Part shown: piece after piece, positions 53,440-60,692 of the stretch
Position numbering within the stretch: the stretch's first letter is position 1
How the letters are laid out: every line of letters begins with the position of its first letter
DNA from: an uncultured Flavobacterium sp.
GTDB lineage: Bacteria > Bacteroidota > Bacteroidia > Flavobacteriales > Flavobacteriaceae
Reading direction: 5' to 3'
Assembly (NCBI GenBank): GCA_943912855.1
Contig: CALTVC010000007.1
Coordinates: forward strand, 62,001-126,000
Length of the DNA: 64,000 nucleotides
The notes under the pieces: model-generated
Databases searched by the model: none
Told to the model about the DNA's origin: nothing
Seen by the model: only the letters and a program-made list of their open reading frames with translations
Made by a program: the position numbers and the translations under genes

Positions 53440-56430
53440 ATGGCATTCCAGTATAGCAGACAGCACTTTCTCGACAACACTAACGGAGGTTTGGATTACC
53501 TGTTAAAGGTGTATCCAAATGGTCGTGGGTATGAAGAGAAAAAACGCAACTTTAAAGTTGACGGTAACGACGATACACCAAGCGGACGCATTGAAAGGCA
53601 TCACGGTGTGTACTATTTTTATGATTATCGCCTTGATAAGACAGGGCGCAACGCTATTGACGTATGCATACAGCAACATGGTTTTGAGTTTTATGAAGCC
53701 TTAGAATTTCTGTATAAGGATTGTAACGTGGCTACCCTGGAAGGTAAGAGCAGTCGTCGTGCTGAGTGGAAGCGTGAAGAAACATTCCTGGATAAAGAAC
53801 ATTGGCATTTTGAATACTACGACACCCCACAAAACCTGAAAGTGTTTGCGCCCTTCCTGTCATACGACACGTGCAATACGTTCAATTTTAGAAGCGTAAA
53901 GCACTACGAATTTGTTAGTTACATTAAAGATGACAAAGGCAATGATACCAAAAAAAAGCAGTTAAATAAGGTTTTTTCAACCGATGAATATCCAATTTTC
54001 GCCTTTGTAGAGGACGAATTTATAAAGACCTACGAGCCCTTTACAAAAAAGGAATTTCGGTTTAAGTTTTTTGGTAAAAAACCGCCCAATTTCATATTTG
54101 GATGGAAGCACTTGTTAGATGGTGTCGATGTTGAACAGATAAAACGCCTTCGCAAAAAGCTGAAGGATGCCCAATCACCAAGGGATCAAAAGAAGCTCCG
54201 TGAAGAACTCGACGAATATCTTATAGAACCGGTAATAATGGCTTCAGGTGGTTCAGATGGGCTTAACGTTGCCAGTCTTGGCTACAATGTAATATGGTTT
54301 AACAGCGAACACGAACAAATAAGCTTTGACGACTATCAACTTTTAAAAACCATAAGTAAAGGTGTATACAGCCTGCCCGATTTAGATGGTACCGGTGTAG
54401 ACCAGGGCAGTAAACTTGGTATGGAACACCTTGACCTTAAAACCATTTGGTTACCGCTGAACTATGAAACTACCGGTAAGAAAGATTTTCGCGACTGGAT
54501 AACACTACACAAAGAAAAAGGCAGGGAATCATGCGCCAAGCAGTTTAAAAAACTTCTGGATAATGCCCTTATGTTCATGTGGTGGGAGTGGAATAAAGGC
54601 GGTAGCAACTATAAATATAACTACGTAAATCTGATTTACTTTTTAGAGCATAAAGGATTTTACGTCCACAAAATTGAGCACCGAAACGCACAAAAAGGCA
54701 AGATAGAGAACATATTTATAAAGATAGACAGTCACGTAGCGCGCGAAGTGCACCCCAGTGAGATAAAGGTGTATTTACAGGATTGGCTTAAAGAAAAGCA
54801 GATTAAGCTACAGGTGCGTAACATGGTTATTGGATCCCGTGGCATCAATAGCGAACAGTTGCTAAGCTTGCCACGGAAGTCTCTTGATTACCGCCTTGCA
54901 AAGCGCAATACGCAATATTTCTTTTTTAATAATAAAGCCGTGCAGATTAGCCCGGAAGCCATTACAGAAGTAAAGCCAAAATCCGTTGGTGTAATCATTT
55001 GGGATAATAAGATTGTAAAGCACAATATAACCCTTGATAAGCAACCACAGTTCAGGATTTTTAAGGATGCACAGGGATTTTGGGATATTGAGGTAAACGA
55101 GAAAAACAACCCGTACCTAAACTACCTGATTAATGCAAGCCGTGTATACTGGCGTGTAGAACTGGAAGAATTCTTTGGAAACGACATAGCAGCAAAGGAA
55201 GCCTACCACGCTAAACATCGCTTTGACATTGCAGGGCCAAACCTAACCGCTGAACAGATTAGAGAGCAAAAGCAACATCTTATTAATAAAATCTTTGGCC
55301 TTGGTTACCTCTTGCATGGCTTTAAGGATGATGGTAAACCGTGGTCGTTAACAGCGATTGACAACAAGATACCGGATTTGGCAGCAGACAGTAACGGGCG
55401 TAGCGGTAAATCCATCTACATCGGTAAGCCGTTGGAATACCTTAAAAACCGTGTCATACTCAAAGGCCGTGACCCGAAGCTTACCGACAACCAGTTTATC
55501 TATGACGAAGTTACCGAAGATACCGAAGTAATATTTGTAGATGATGCCCACTACAATCTGGACTACGGGTTTTTCTTCAGTGAGATAACCGGCAGTACCA
55601 AGGTAAACAAGAAGCACGGGCTTCAGTTTGAAATACCGTTTAACCGTTCGCCAAAGTACGCCGTAAGTACCAACTTCTTACCAAAGGATTTGGGACCAAG
55701 CTTACGCGGTAGGTTACTGCTTACGGTGTTCAGCGATTACTACCACGTACGTAACGGTAACGAGTACCTGGAAGACCGCAGCCCGGCATCGGAAATGGGT
55801 TTCAACATCCTGACCGAGAACAGCCCGCCCGAAGAGTTTAATCTGTTCTACAATTTCTGTATGCAGTCGGTTCAGTTTTATATGAATACCCCGGAGAAAC
55901 TCGAAGCACCGGAAGGTAACGTTGAGAAACGTAACTACATGCAGGTTATGGGTGATGCATATCATGAATGGGCTAAGGAATACTTTGCCACGGATGATAC
56001 CGGATTTAGTCCACATCTAAACGTAGCCATTGAAAAGCGCATCGCTATGGATGATTACAACCGCTTTGTGAAAAACAAAGGCATGAGCGCCCAGCGTTGG
56101 AAAAAAGCACTTGAAGCCTATTGTTCATTGCAAGGCTGGGAACTTAATCCGCCTGCGCTGTGTGGCTCAGATGGATTGATAAAACGGGCTATTGAAGACC
56201 CGGTAACCAAAAAGCGTTCGGTGTTGGAGCATTTCTATGTCAACGCCACCGGCAGGCAGATTTTTAAGGAAGGTAACACCATAGTATCGCGTGATGCAAA
56301 AGGCAACACCCATCAGGTACAAATGGAACTGGTAGCGCCACAAGAACAACCTGAACGTGATTACTATAACGAAGTGATGGGGATAAATGAAAACTCTCCG
56401 CAAGAACCTGAATTACCAAACGAGTTTTAA
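53440..56430 (+). CDS. Primase-helicase-like replication protein with divergent TOPRIM domain
   Basis: Encodes 996 residues. The N-terminal ~100 resemble the bacterial primase zinc-binding domain in layout (DDTPSG..., GRNAIDVCIQQHGFEFYEALEFL) but lack its cysteines. A TOPRIM-like region (about 265-345) has SGGSDGLNVASLGY and LPDLDGTGVDQG: DxD is kept but the usual catalytic Glu is replaced by Ser. The C-terminal ATPase shows Walker A (NGRSGKS, near 652-658), Walker B (VIFVDDAH, near 697-704) and STNFLP (near 743), as in SF3 helicases. It probably unwinds and/or primes replication of the element. Adjacent small ORFs may be accessory replication factors. Confidence 0.78.
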   Translation: MAFQYSRQHFLDNTNGGLDYLLKVYPNGRGYEEKKRNFKVDGNDDTPSGRIERHHGVYYFYDYRLDKTGRNAIDVCIQQHGFEFYEALEFLYKDCNVATLEGKSSRRAEWKREETFLDKEHWHFEYYDTPQNLKVFAPFLSYDTCNTFNFRSVKHYEFVSYIKDDKGNDTKKKQLNKVFSTDEYPIFAFVEDEFIKTYEPFTKKEFRFKFFGKKPPNFIFGWKHLLDGVDVEQIKRLRKKLKDAQSPRDQKKLREELDEYLIEPVIMASGGSDGLNVASLGYNVIWFNSEHEQISFDDYQLLKTISKGVYSLPDLDGTGVDQGSKLGMEHLDLKTIWLPLNYETTGKKDFRDWITLHKEKGRESCAKQFKKLLDNALMFMWWEWNKGGSNYKYNYVNLIYFLEHKGFYVHKIEHRNAQKGKIENIFIKIDSHVAREVHPSEIKVYLQDWLKEKQIKLQVRNMVIGSRGINSEQLLSLPRKSLDYRLAKRNTQYFFFNNKAVQISPEAITEVKPKSVGVIIWDNKIVKHNITLDKQPQFRIFKDAQGFWDIEVNEKNNPYLNYLINASRVYWRVELEEFFGNDIAAKEAYHAKHRFDIAGPNLTAEQIREQKQHLINKIFGLGYLLHGFKDDGKPWSLTAIDNKIPDLAADSNGRSGKSIYIGKPLEYLKNRVILKGRDPKLTDNQFIYDEVTEDTEVIFVDDAHYNLDYGFFFSEITGSTKVNKKHGLQFEIPFNRSPKYAVSTNFLPKDLGPSLRGRLLLTVFSDYYHVRNGNEYLEDRSPASEMGFNILTENSPPEEFNLFYNFCMQSVQFYMNTPEKLEAPEGNVEKRNYMQVMGDAYHEWAKEYFATDDTGFSPHLNVAIEKRIAMDDYNRFVKNKGMSAQRWKKALEAYCSLQGWELNPPALCGSDGLIKRAIEDPVTKKRSVLEHFYVNATGRQIFKEGNTIVSRDAKGNTHQVQMELVAPQEQPERDYYNEVMGINENSPQEPELPNEF

Positions 56431-56431
56431 T

Positions 56432-56692
56432 ATGCCACGAAACGAACTGATATACGAACCCTGGTGCAACGAACGTGGCATTCTCATTTACCCCGTGCCT
56501 ATTACGGCTACTGCTAACGGCGTGTACCACATTTGTATAGAAGTGGCTGGCAAAGTTACCAAGGGGCAGTTTACCTACCGCGACAAGCCCATGAAAGGAG
56601 AGCCCAGCGTATGGGATAAGATACGCCAACTGTATAAAGAGACGTACGAAAAGAATTTTAAGCCCTTAACCAATGAGTACAACAACAAATAA
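56432..56692 (+). CDS. Hypothetical 86-residue protein
   Basis: Starts MPRNELIYEPWCNERG one base after the primase stop; an alternative ATG lies at 56387. Beta-rich N terminus and a helical end (VWDKIRQLYKETYEKNFK). Overlaps the next gene by 20 bp. Not recognised. Confidence 0.62.
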   Translation: MPRNELIYEPWCNERGILIYPVPITATANGVYHICIEVAGKVTKGQFTYRDKPMKGEPSVWDKIRQLYKETYEKNFKPLTNEYNNK

Positions 56693-56924
56693 AAAACAGT
56701 GGCCCAGCCGTCTTACAAAAGGCTTCTTGCAGGAAGCGTACGGTAACCAAATGGCTGAAGCAACAATAAGGGAGAGCATTAACGTAATTATCGACGAGAA
56801 ACGCCCTGCCGAACCCGGTAAACGACGCCGATGCCAGTTGCTCCGCGTGGGCGAAGTCAAGGAGTTTATTGCCACGTATGGCGCTCCCCTTGGTTACGAA
56901 GTACCGGCTGAGTTCTTAGAATAA
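56673..56924 (+). CDS. Hypothetical 83-residue, possibly DNA-binding protein
   Basis: Basic and helical. TKGFLQEAYGNQMAEATIRE and RVGEVKEFIATYG give an HTH-like impression, but no family can be assigned with confidence. Overlaps the previous gene by 20 bp. Confidence 0.62.
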   Translation: MSTTTNKKQWPSRLTKGFLQEAYGNQMAEATIRESINVIIDEKRPAEPGKRRRCQLLRVGEVKEFIATYGAPLGYEVPAEFLE

Positions 56925-56939
56925 CCAAACCCTACATAT

Positions 56940-57098
56940 ATGGAAATCCGATTTTTTTTAGGCGCTGTGGTAGCCATTACCGCAGCCGCCCTCACAGCAC
57001 TCGTGCTTTGCCGAACCCTTGCAAGGCATTTCAAGAATAAAAAAAACAATGTTCAACAAATTAATAATCAAAAAGATGCGACCAAAACACAACAGTAG
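56940..57098 (+). CDS. Small single-pass membrane protein (52 residues)
   Basis: One N-terminal transmembrane helix (about residues 5-23, FFLGAVVAITAAALTALVL) followed by a Lys/Asn/Gln-rich cytoplasmic tail. Starts 15 bp after the previous stop. Overlaps the zinc-ribbon ORF in another frame. Not recognised. Confidence 0.5.
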   Translation: MEIRFFLGAVVAITAAALTALVLCRTLARHFKNKKNNVQQINNQKDATKTQQ

Positions 57099-57243
57099 AG
57101 CGAAAAATTATCGCAACAACAAACAAGGCAAGCCACAACAGGAGAAACAGCATGCACCGCCACAAGTTTGCCGGTTCTGCTGGTCGGCAACCTTAGAACC
57201 TGATCAGAAAGTATGCCCGGTATGTTCTAGTGAAGTACAGTAG
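57076..57243 (+). CDS. Small zinc-ribbon protein
   Basis: Encodes about 55 residues with a basic N terminus (MRPKHNSRAKNYRNN) and a C-terminal zinc ribbon CRFC-x11-CPVC. The start is uncertain: an ATG at 57049 and a TTG at 57019 are in the same frame. Two bases separate it from the next gene. Probably binds nucleic acid or protein; function unknown. Confidence 0.6.
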   Translation: MRPKHNSRAKNYRNNKQGKPQQEKQHAPPQVCRFCWSATLEPDQKVCPVCSSEVQ

Positions 57244-57245
57244 CC

Positions 57246-57476
57246 ATGCCACAACCCATAAAACGTACGGTAAACATCTGCCTGAGTGATTTGCCGAAAG
57301 AAAAGATGTACCGCCCTGCCAATGGCAAGGCATACATATCCCTCACATTATGGGGTATGCCGCACTACAACCACCTGGACCAGAATGTAGAGGTTCAGGT
57401 TACGGTTTCCCCGGAAGATGTTAAAAACAATGTACCCCCGCTGGTTGTCGGCGGTGGGCAAATAAACCTGGTGTAG
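57246..57476 (+). CDS. Hypothetical 76-residue protein
   Basis: Beta-rich (KRTVNICLSDLP, KAYISLTLWGMP, VEVQVTVSPEDV) and without cysteine clusters or membrane segments. Two-base gaps on both sides fix it in the operon. Not recognised. Confidence 0.62.
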   Translation: MPQPIKRTVNICLSDLPKEKMYRPANGKAYISLTLWGMPHYNHLDQNVEVQVTVSPEDVKNNVPPLVVGGGQINLV

Positions 57477-57478
57477 TT

Positions 57479-58189
57479 ATGGAATTAGCTAAAAAAGAAC
57501 GCCCCATACTTATGAGTTCCCCCATGGCCTTGGCAACGCGCAACGGTACCAAGACTGAAACCCGCCGTATTATGGATAAAGTAAACGTAGACCCCTCACG
57601 GTTTGTTTGCTTTGCTTTAGATGGAGTTGCGCACTTCGATGATTTAATGCTGGAGAACGCCGAAGTATCTGATGTGTTGGTTAACTGCCCTTACGGAAAA
57701 GTAGGCGATGTACTTTGGATAAGAGAGCCTTACTACGCTTATGGAAAGTGGGTAAAATACCCTGTTGATTGTAAATTAAAATGGGTATTTGTGGACCTGA
57801 CAGATATAATGCCCGATAAACCATACTTATATACAGATGCTATCCCGCAAGACGTATTAACCCAAAGAGTTGAGCAGGTTAAAGGTTATTATAAACGCCC
57901 TTCTATTTTCATGCCAAAAGCAGCCTGCCGTACCAAGGTAGAAATCGTTGGACTGAAGGTAGAGCGGTTGAATGATATTACCGAAGAAAGCGCCATAGCG
58001 GAGGGTATAGAATATTTAGGCGAAAACATCTTTGAAGTAAAGATGTACAAGAACTATGTCCATACAGATTATAAGACTGATAATGCCAAATTTAGTTTCC
58101 AAACCCTGTGGCAAAGCATCAACGGTATTGGTAGCTGGAACGAAAATCCTTTTGTGTGGGTGGTGCAGTTTAAGCTTTTAGATGACTAA
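57479..58189 (+). CDS. ASCH-domain phage-type protein
   Basis: Encodes 236 residues. The N terminus ERPILMSSPMALATRNGTKTETRRI and GKVGDVLWIREPYYAY match the ASCH-domain proteins common in phages of diverse hosts. The C terminus (LWQSINGIGSWNENPFVWVVQF) is also typical of that group. ASCH domains bind RNA or modified nucleosides. Exact role unknown. Confidence 0.78.
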   Translation: MELAKKERPILMSSPMALATRNGTKTETRRIMDKVNVDPSRFVCFALDGVAHFDDLMLENAEVSDVLVNCPYGKVGDVLWIREPYYAYGKWVKYPVDCKLKWVFVDLTDIMPDKPYLYTDAIPQDVLTQRVEQVKGYYKRPSIFMPKAACRTKVEIVGLKVERLNDITEESAIAEGIEYLGENIFEVKMYKNYVHTDYKTDNAKFSFQTLWQSINGIGSWNENPFVWVVQFKLLDD

Positions 58190-58191
58190 CT

Positions 58192-58266
58192 ATGAAAATA
58201 TTAGCGGTAATAGTTGTGTTGGTATTCATCATTGTTGGAATTGGTACTCACTATGAAAATGATTAA
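58192..58266 (+). CDS. Possible 24-residue membrane peptide
   Basis: Starts MKILAVIVVLVFIIVGIG and is almost entirely hydrophobic. It fills exactly the space between the ASCH gene (2-bp gap) and the next gene (2-bp gap), which supports it as real. Confidence 0.45.
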   Translation: MKILAVIVVLVFIIVGIGTHYEND

Positions 58267-58268
58267 CC

Positions 58269-58571
58269 ATGCCGGCACAACGCTCACCTAACAGGCTCTA
58301 TGCCGAGATTAACCTTACCTACATTATCCATGTGTACGAGTACCTGGACACAGTGGAAATCCCCGACGGAAACGGCAGGAAAACCAAGATTAACCGCTAC
58401 AAAAACCAACAGATAGTATCGGCAAAGACCTTATCAAAGTTCATTCATGGTAAAACGCTTACAACCGCACCTGATGGACGTTCGATCATTCATCAAAAGG
58501 ATATGAAGCGTTACCGCGATAAACTGCTACGTGATGGTATTGATTACCCTGTACAATTTAATAACGAATAG
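58269..58571 (+). CDS. Hypothetical 100-residue protein
   Basis: Basic protein with RLYAEINLTYIIHVYEYLDT at the N terminus and a helical Lys/Arg-rich end (HQKDMKRYRDKLLRDGIDYP). Possibly DNA-binding; unassigned. Two-base gap to the next gene. Confidence 0.6.
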   Translation: MPAQRSPNRLYAEINLTYIIHVYEYLDTVEIPDGNGRKTKINRYKNQQIVSAKTLSKFIHGKTLTTAPDGRSIIHQKDMKRYRDKLLRDGIDYPVQFNNE

Positions 58572-58573
58572 AT

Positions 58574-58795
58574 ATGATAAGTAAGACATTGAAAAAAATA
58601 GCGGGAGTGCTTATAAGTCTAATAGCATTACTAATGATGATTTTTGGACTAGTGTATGATCCTAGCATAACCTTTAGTGCTAACACACAAAACACAATAT
58701 TATTTATTGGTGGAATCTTGTATGTAATTGTGGCGATAGCGTTGCTGTTACTGGGCTTTGCTTTTTTCTCTAACGGTAACACTGATGACAAATGA
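58574..58795 (+). CDS. Two-helix membrane protein (73 residues)
   Basis: Two transmembrane segments (about residues 8-27 and 41-64) joined by a short polar loop. The stop overlaps the next start (ATGA). A holin-like topology is possible but no lysis gene is near. Function unknown. Confidence 0.6.
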   Translation: MISKTLKKIAGVLISLIALLMMIFGLVYDPSITFSANTQNTILFIGGILYVIVAIALLLLGFAFFSNGNTDDK

Positions 58796-59190
58796 AAATA
58801 ACAGAACAACATAAAATACACTACTTCGTAAAAGAAGATTATAGAGGCCATTTTTACAGTATTGAATTGTATTGCTTCTTTGAAATATCGCAGCGTGATG
58901 ATACTTCTGACTTTAGACAGATTGAAAAGGTGCGGCTATTCTACAGCAAGGATATGCAAGCAAATGAGGTTGGATGGTTTGAAATAGATTTTGGTAAGGG
59001 TACGTGTATGGGTTCTTTGGCAAAAACGGCCAAAGAACTTACTGAAACCTACACCCGTGATGTTGATATTTACAACTACAAAGTAGCCACTCAGGAAGAA
59101 TACCTGGTATTGCGCGCTAAAGCGTTTGAGATTTATAATAAACAAACCTGTATCGACTTTGATACGCTAAAGATAGGGGAGGAGTTTTAG
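58792..59190 (+). CDS. Hypothetical 132-residue protein
   Basis: Mixed alpha/beta (YSIELYCFFEISQRDD, KVRLFYSKDMQANEVGWFEIDFG). Acidic end. Starts with an ATGA overlap and lies 3 bp before the methylase gene. Not recognised. Confidence 0.6.
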   Translation: MKITEQHKIHYFVKEDYRGHFYSIELYCFFEISQRDDTSDFRQIEKVRLFYSKDMQANEVGWFEIDFGKGTCMGSLAKTAKELTETYTRDVDIYNYKVATQEEYLVLRAKAFEIYNKQTCIDFDTLKIGEEF

Positions 59191-59193
59191 GGT

Positions 59194-59976
59194 ATGATAT
59201 TAACCAGGCTAGGAAATAAACGAAGATTGGCTGCTAAAATTTACCCCCTATTCCCACCACATAAGATGCGAATTGAACTGTTCTTCGGTGCTGGGGGTAG
59301 CTTTTTCTATATGCCTAAACCTAAATACGCTATTCTTAATGACCTTGACAATGATGTTACTAATCTTTACTTAGTGGTCCTGAATGATAGGAAAAGGCTT
59401 GAACGTGAAATCGAATTAATGCCAATCTCTCAAGGTCTAGTAGCATACTGGAAAAACAAACAGGAAACAGATCCGGTTAAAAAGGCTTTGCGGTTTCTGC
59501 TTTTATCAAATTTCACTTACCTGGGTAAAGGTGATACATTGCGTTTAGGGCTTGACAACACAAAGAAACTACTGCTAGAAAGAATTGAACCTACCTTCGA
59601 ATACCTTAGTCATACCAAGTTAATGAATGCCGATTTTAGAGATGTCATCCGGCAAATTAGTTTCAGTGAAGGGCTTAATGACAAAAAAGATTCATTCTGT
59701 TACCTTGATCCGGTTTATCTTGATACAGAACACTATTATCAAGTTCCTGAATGGACAGAAAAGGACACCATTGATTGTATGAATTTAATGCTTACCAGTG
59801 GCATACGTAGCGCTATGAGTGAATTTGACCATCCTTTTGTAATTGATGCCGCTAGAGATAGAGGGCTTAATATTATAGAAGTTGGTGAACGTAAAAATAT
59901 AAAAAAACGAAGTACAGAGATTCTTATCACTAATTATCATCAGCCAAAATTAAGTTCTCAACAAATTTTGTTTTAA
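59194..59976 (+). CDS. D12-class (Dam-like) adenine-N6 DNA methyltransferase, variant DPVY motif
   Basis: Encodes 260 residues. The N terminus (RLGNKRRLAAKIYPLFPP) and motif I (FFGAGGSF, residues 30-37) fit the Dam/D12 family. LNDLDNDVTNLYLV is motif II, and STEILITNYHQ is near the C-terminal end. Catalytic motif IV reads D172-P-V-Y175 where the family has DPPY. It may methylate element DNA against restriction or for regulation, or be inactive. Last gene of the operon. Confidence 0.82.
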   Translation: MILTRLGNKRRLAAKIYPLFPPHKMRIELFFGAGGSFFYMPKPKYAILNDLDNDVTNLYLVVLNDRKRLEREIELMPISQGLVAYWKNKQETDPVKKALRFLLLSNFTYLGKGDTLRLGLDNTKKLLLERIEPTFEYLSHTKLMNADFRDVIRQISFSEGLNDKKDSFCYLDPVYLDTEHYYQVPEWTEKDTIDCMNLMLTSGIRSAMSEFDHPFVIDAARDRGLNIIEVGERKNIKKRSTEILITNYHQPKLSSQQILF

Positions 59977-60129
59977 AGAGAAACTAAATCTTCTTGTTCC
60001 GTATTTTGTCTTGTTTCTTCTAGTGTTGTTCTCTTGTTTACTTTACTACGCTTGTTGCCTTTTTTGTTTCTTAGCTTCTTTCGTTTTTTGCTTCTCCGGT
60101 TCTTGCTCTTCTTTCTGTTGTTGTAGTTG

Positions 60130-60159
60130 TTGTAGTTTTAAATATTTTAATTATCTTTG
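60130..60159 (+). promoter_or_regulatory. Promoter of the small hydrophobic-peptide transcript
   Basis: TTG (60130-60132), 19-bp spacer, TATCTTTG (60152-60159), matching the Bacteroidota consensus. Expected start near 60165. Confidence 0.6.
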
Positions 60160-60198
60160 TACCCAATAACAACAACAAACCCACCGATTAAGGTGGGA

Positions 60199-60300
60199 AT
60201 GCTGAAGTTAAAGCTAATTAAGGTTCTCGACCCCTTAAGTAGCGGATTGACATTACTTGGTCTTGTTATTCTCTGTATGCATCATGTAATGCATTGTTAA
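60199..60300 (+). CDS. Small hydrophobic peptide, possible type I toxin
   Basis: Encodes 33 residues: MLKLKLIKVLDPLSSG then a hydrophobic helix TLLGLVILCMHHVMHC. The GGTGGG in front of the ATG forms the right arm of a perfect hairpin CCCACC-GATTAA-GGTGGG (60180-60197), which would hide the ribosome site. The mRNA would end at the CCACGG/CCGTGG terminator (60391-60414). An oppositely directed promoter and ORF overlap it. Small hydrophobic peptide, sequestered start and antisense transcription together resemble type I toxin loci; this is an inference. Confidence 0.45.
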   Translation: MLKLKLIKVLDPLSSGLTLLGLVILCMHHVMHC

Positions 60301-60354
60301 CAGACTTACAAGAATTCCAAAAGCATGGTCAATCATTTCTAGAGTTTCCATCAT
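60253..60354 (-). CDS. Small ORF antisense to the hydrophobic peptide
   Basis: Encodes 33 residues starting MMETLEMIDHAFGILVS and ending TENNKTK. It lies on a possible antisense transcript with promoter box TATATTTG (60423-60416) and a hairpin plus T-rich stretch (60197-60166 on the minus strand). It may simply be the by-product of an antisense regulatory RNA. Confidence 0.3.
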   Translation of the reverse strand: MMETLEMIDHAFGILVSLLTMHYMMHTENNKTK

Positions 60355-60390
60355 ATGTGGATTTTAAAAATGAAAAAATTAAATTAAGCC

Positions 60391-60414
60391 ACGGTAGCAG
60401 CCGTGGTTTTTTTT
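60391..60414 (+). terminator. Terminator of the small plus-strand transcript
   Basis: Six-pair stem CCACGG / CCGTGG with loop TAGCAG and a run of eight Ts. A minus-strand promoter box TATATTTG begins immediately beyond it. Confidence 0.7.
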
Positions 60415-60415
60415 G

Positions 60416-60423
60416 CAAATATA
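60416..60423 (-). promoter_or_regulatory. -7 box of a possible antisense RNA
   Basis: Minus-strand TATATTTG (TAnnTTTG). No good -33 element was found. Confidence 0.4.
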
Positions 60424-60641
60424 AGTAGTTTTTCCGTACAGGTATTTTTTAGGTGCCACGGGTTATACCCATATTATCCACAAAAGTTTTACGAAGGTAC
60501 AACCGAAATTTTGATTTACAATAATCCTTAAATTTTCGGTACAAGTTGGCTGTCTTGGTCTAAAGATCAATTATGGCAAATATACTAATTTTCCCCGTTA
60601 CATGCCAAGTTTTTGGATTAACAAAATTTAGAATATAACAA

Positions 60642-60670
60642 AAATGCCCGCTCATAACGAACGGGCATTT
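60642..60670. terminator. Terminator hairpin, copy 1 of a duplicated sequence
   Basis: Stem AAATGCCCG / CGGGCATTT with loop CTCATAACGAA, just after the lipoprotein stop (minus strand). An identical stem and loop recurs at 62313-62341. Confidence 0.8.
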
Positions 60671-60692
60671 AGTTATATTTTAGTAATTGGTG

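Larger units (their letters stand above)
59977..60692. other. 716-bp region with the small convergent ORF pair; otherwise non-coding
   Basis: 59977-60150 is strongly pyrimidine-rich on the plus strand. Its complement could encode a Gln/Lys/Glu-rich peptide but has no start. 60152-60423 holds the paired small transcription units described separately. 60424-60640 is AT-rich with an imperfect ACCGAAA/TTTCGGT inverted repeat (near 60511-60541) and no ORF. A terminator follows at 60642-60670. Confidence 0.6.

Noticed and set aside
59977..60150. Gln/Glu/Lys-rich reading frame on the minus strand
   Set aside because: No start codon and low complexity; better explained by the pyrimidine-rich strand composition.
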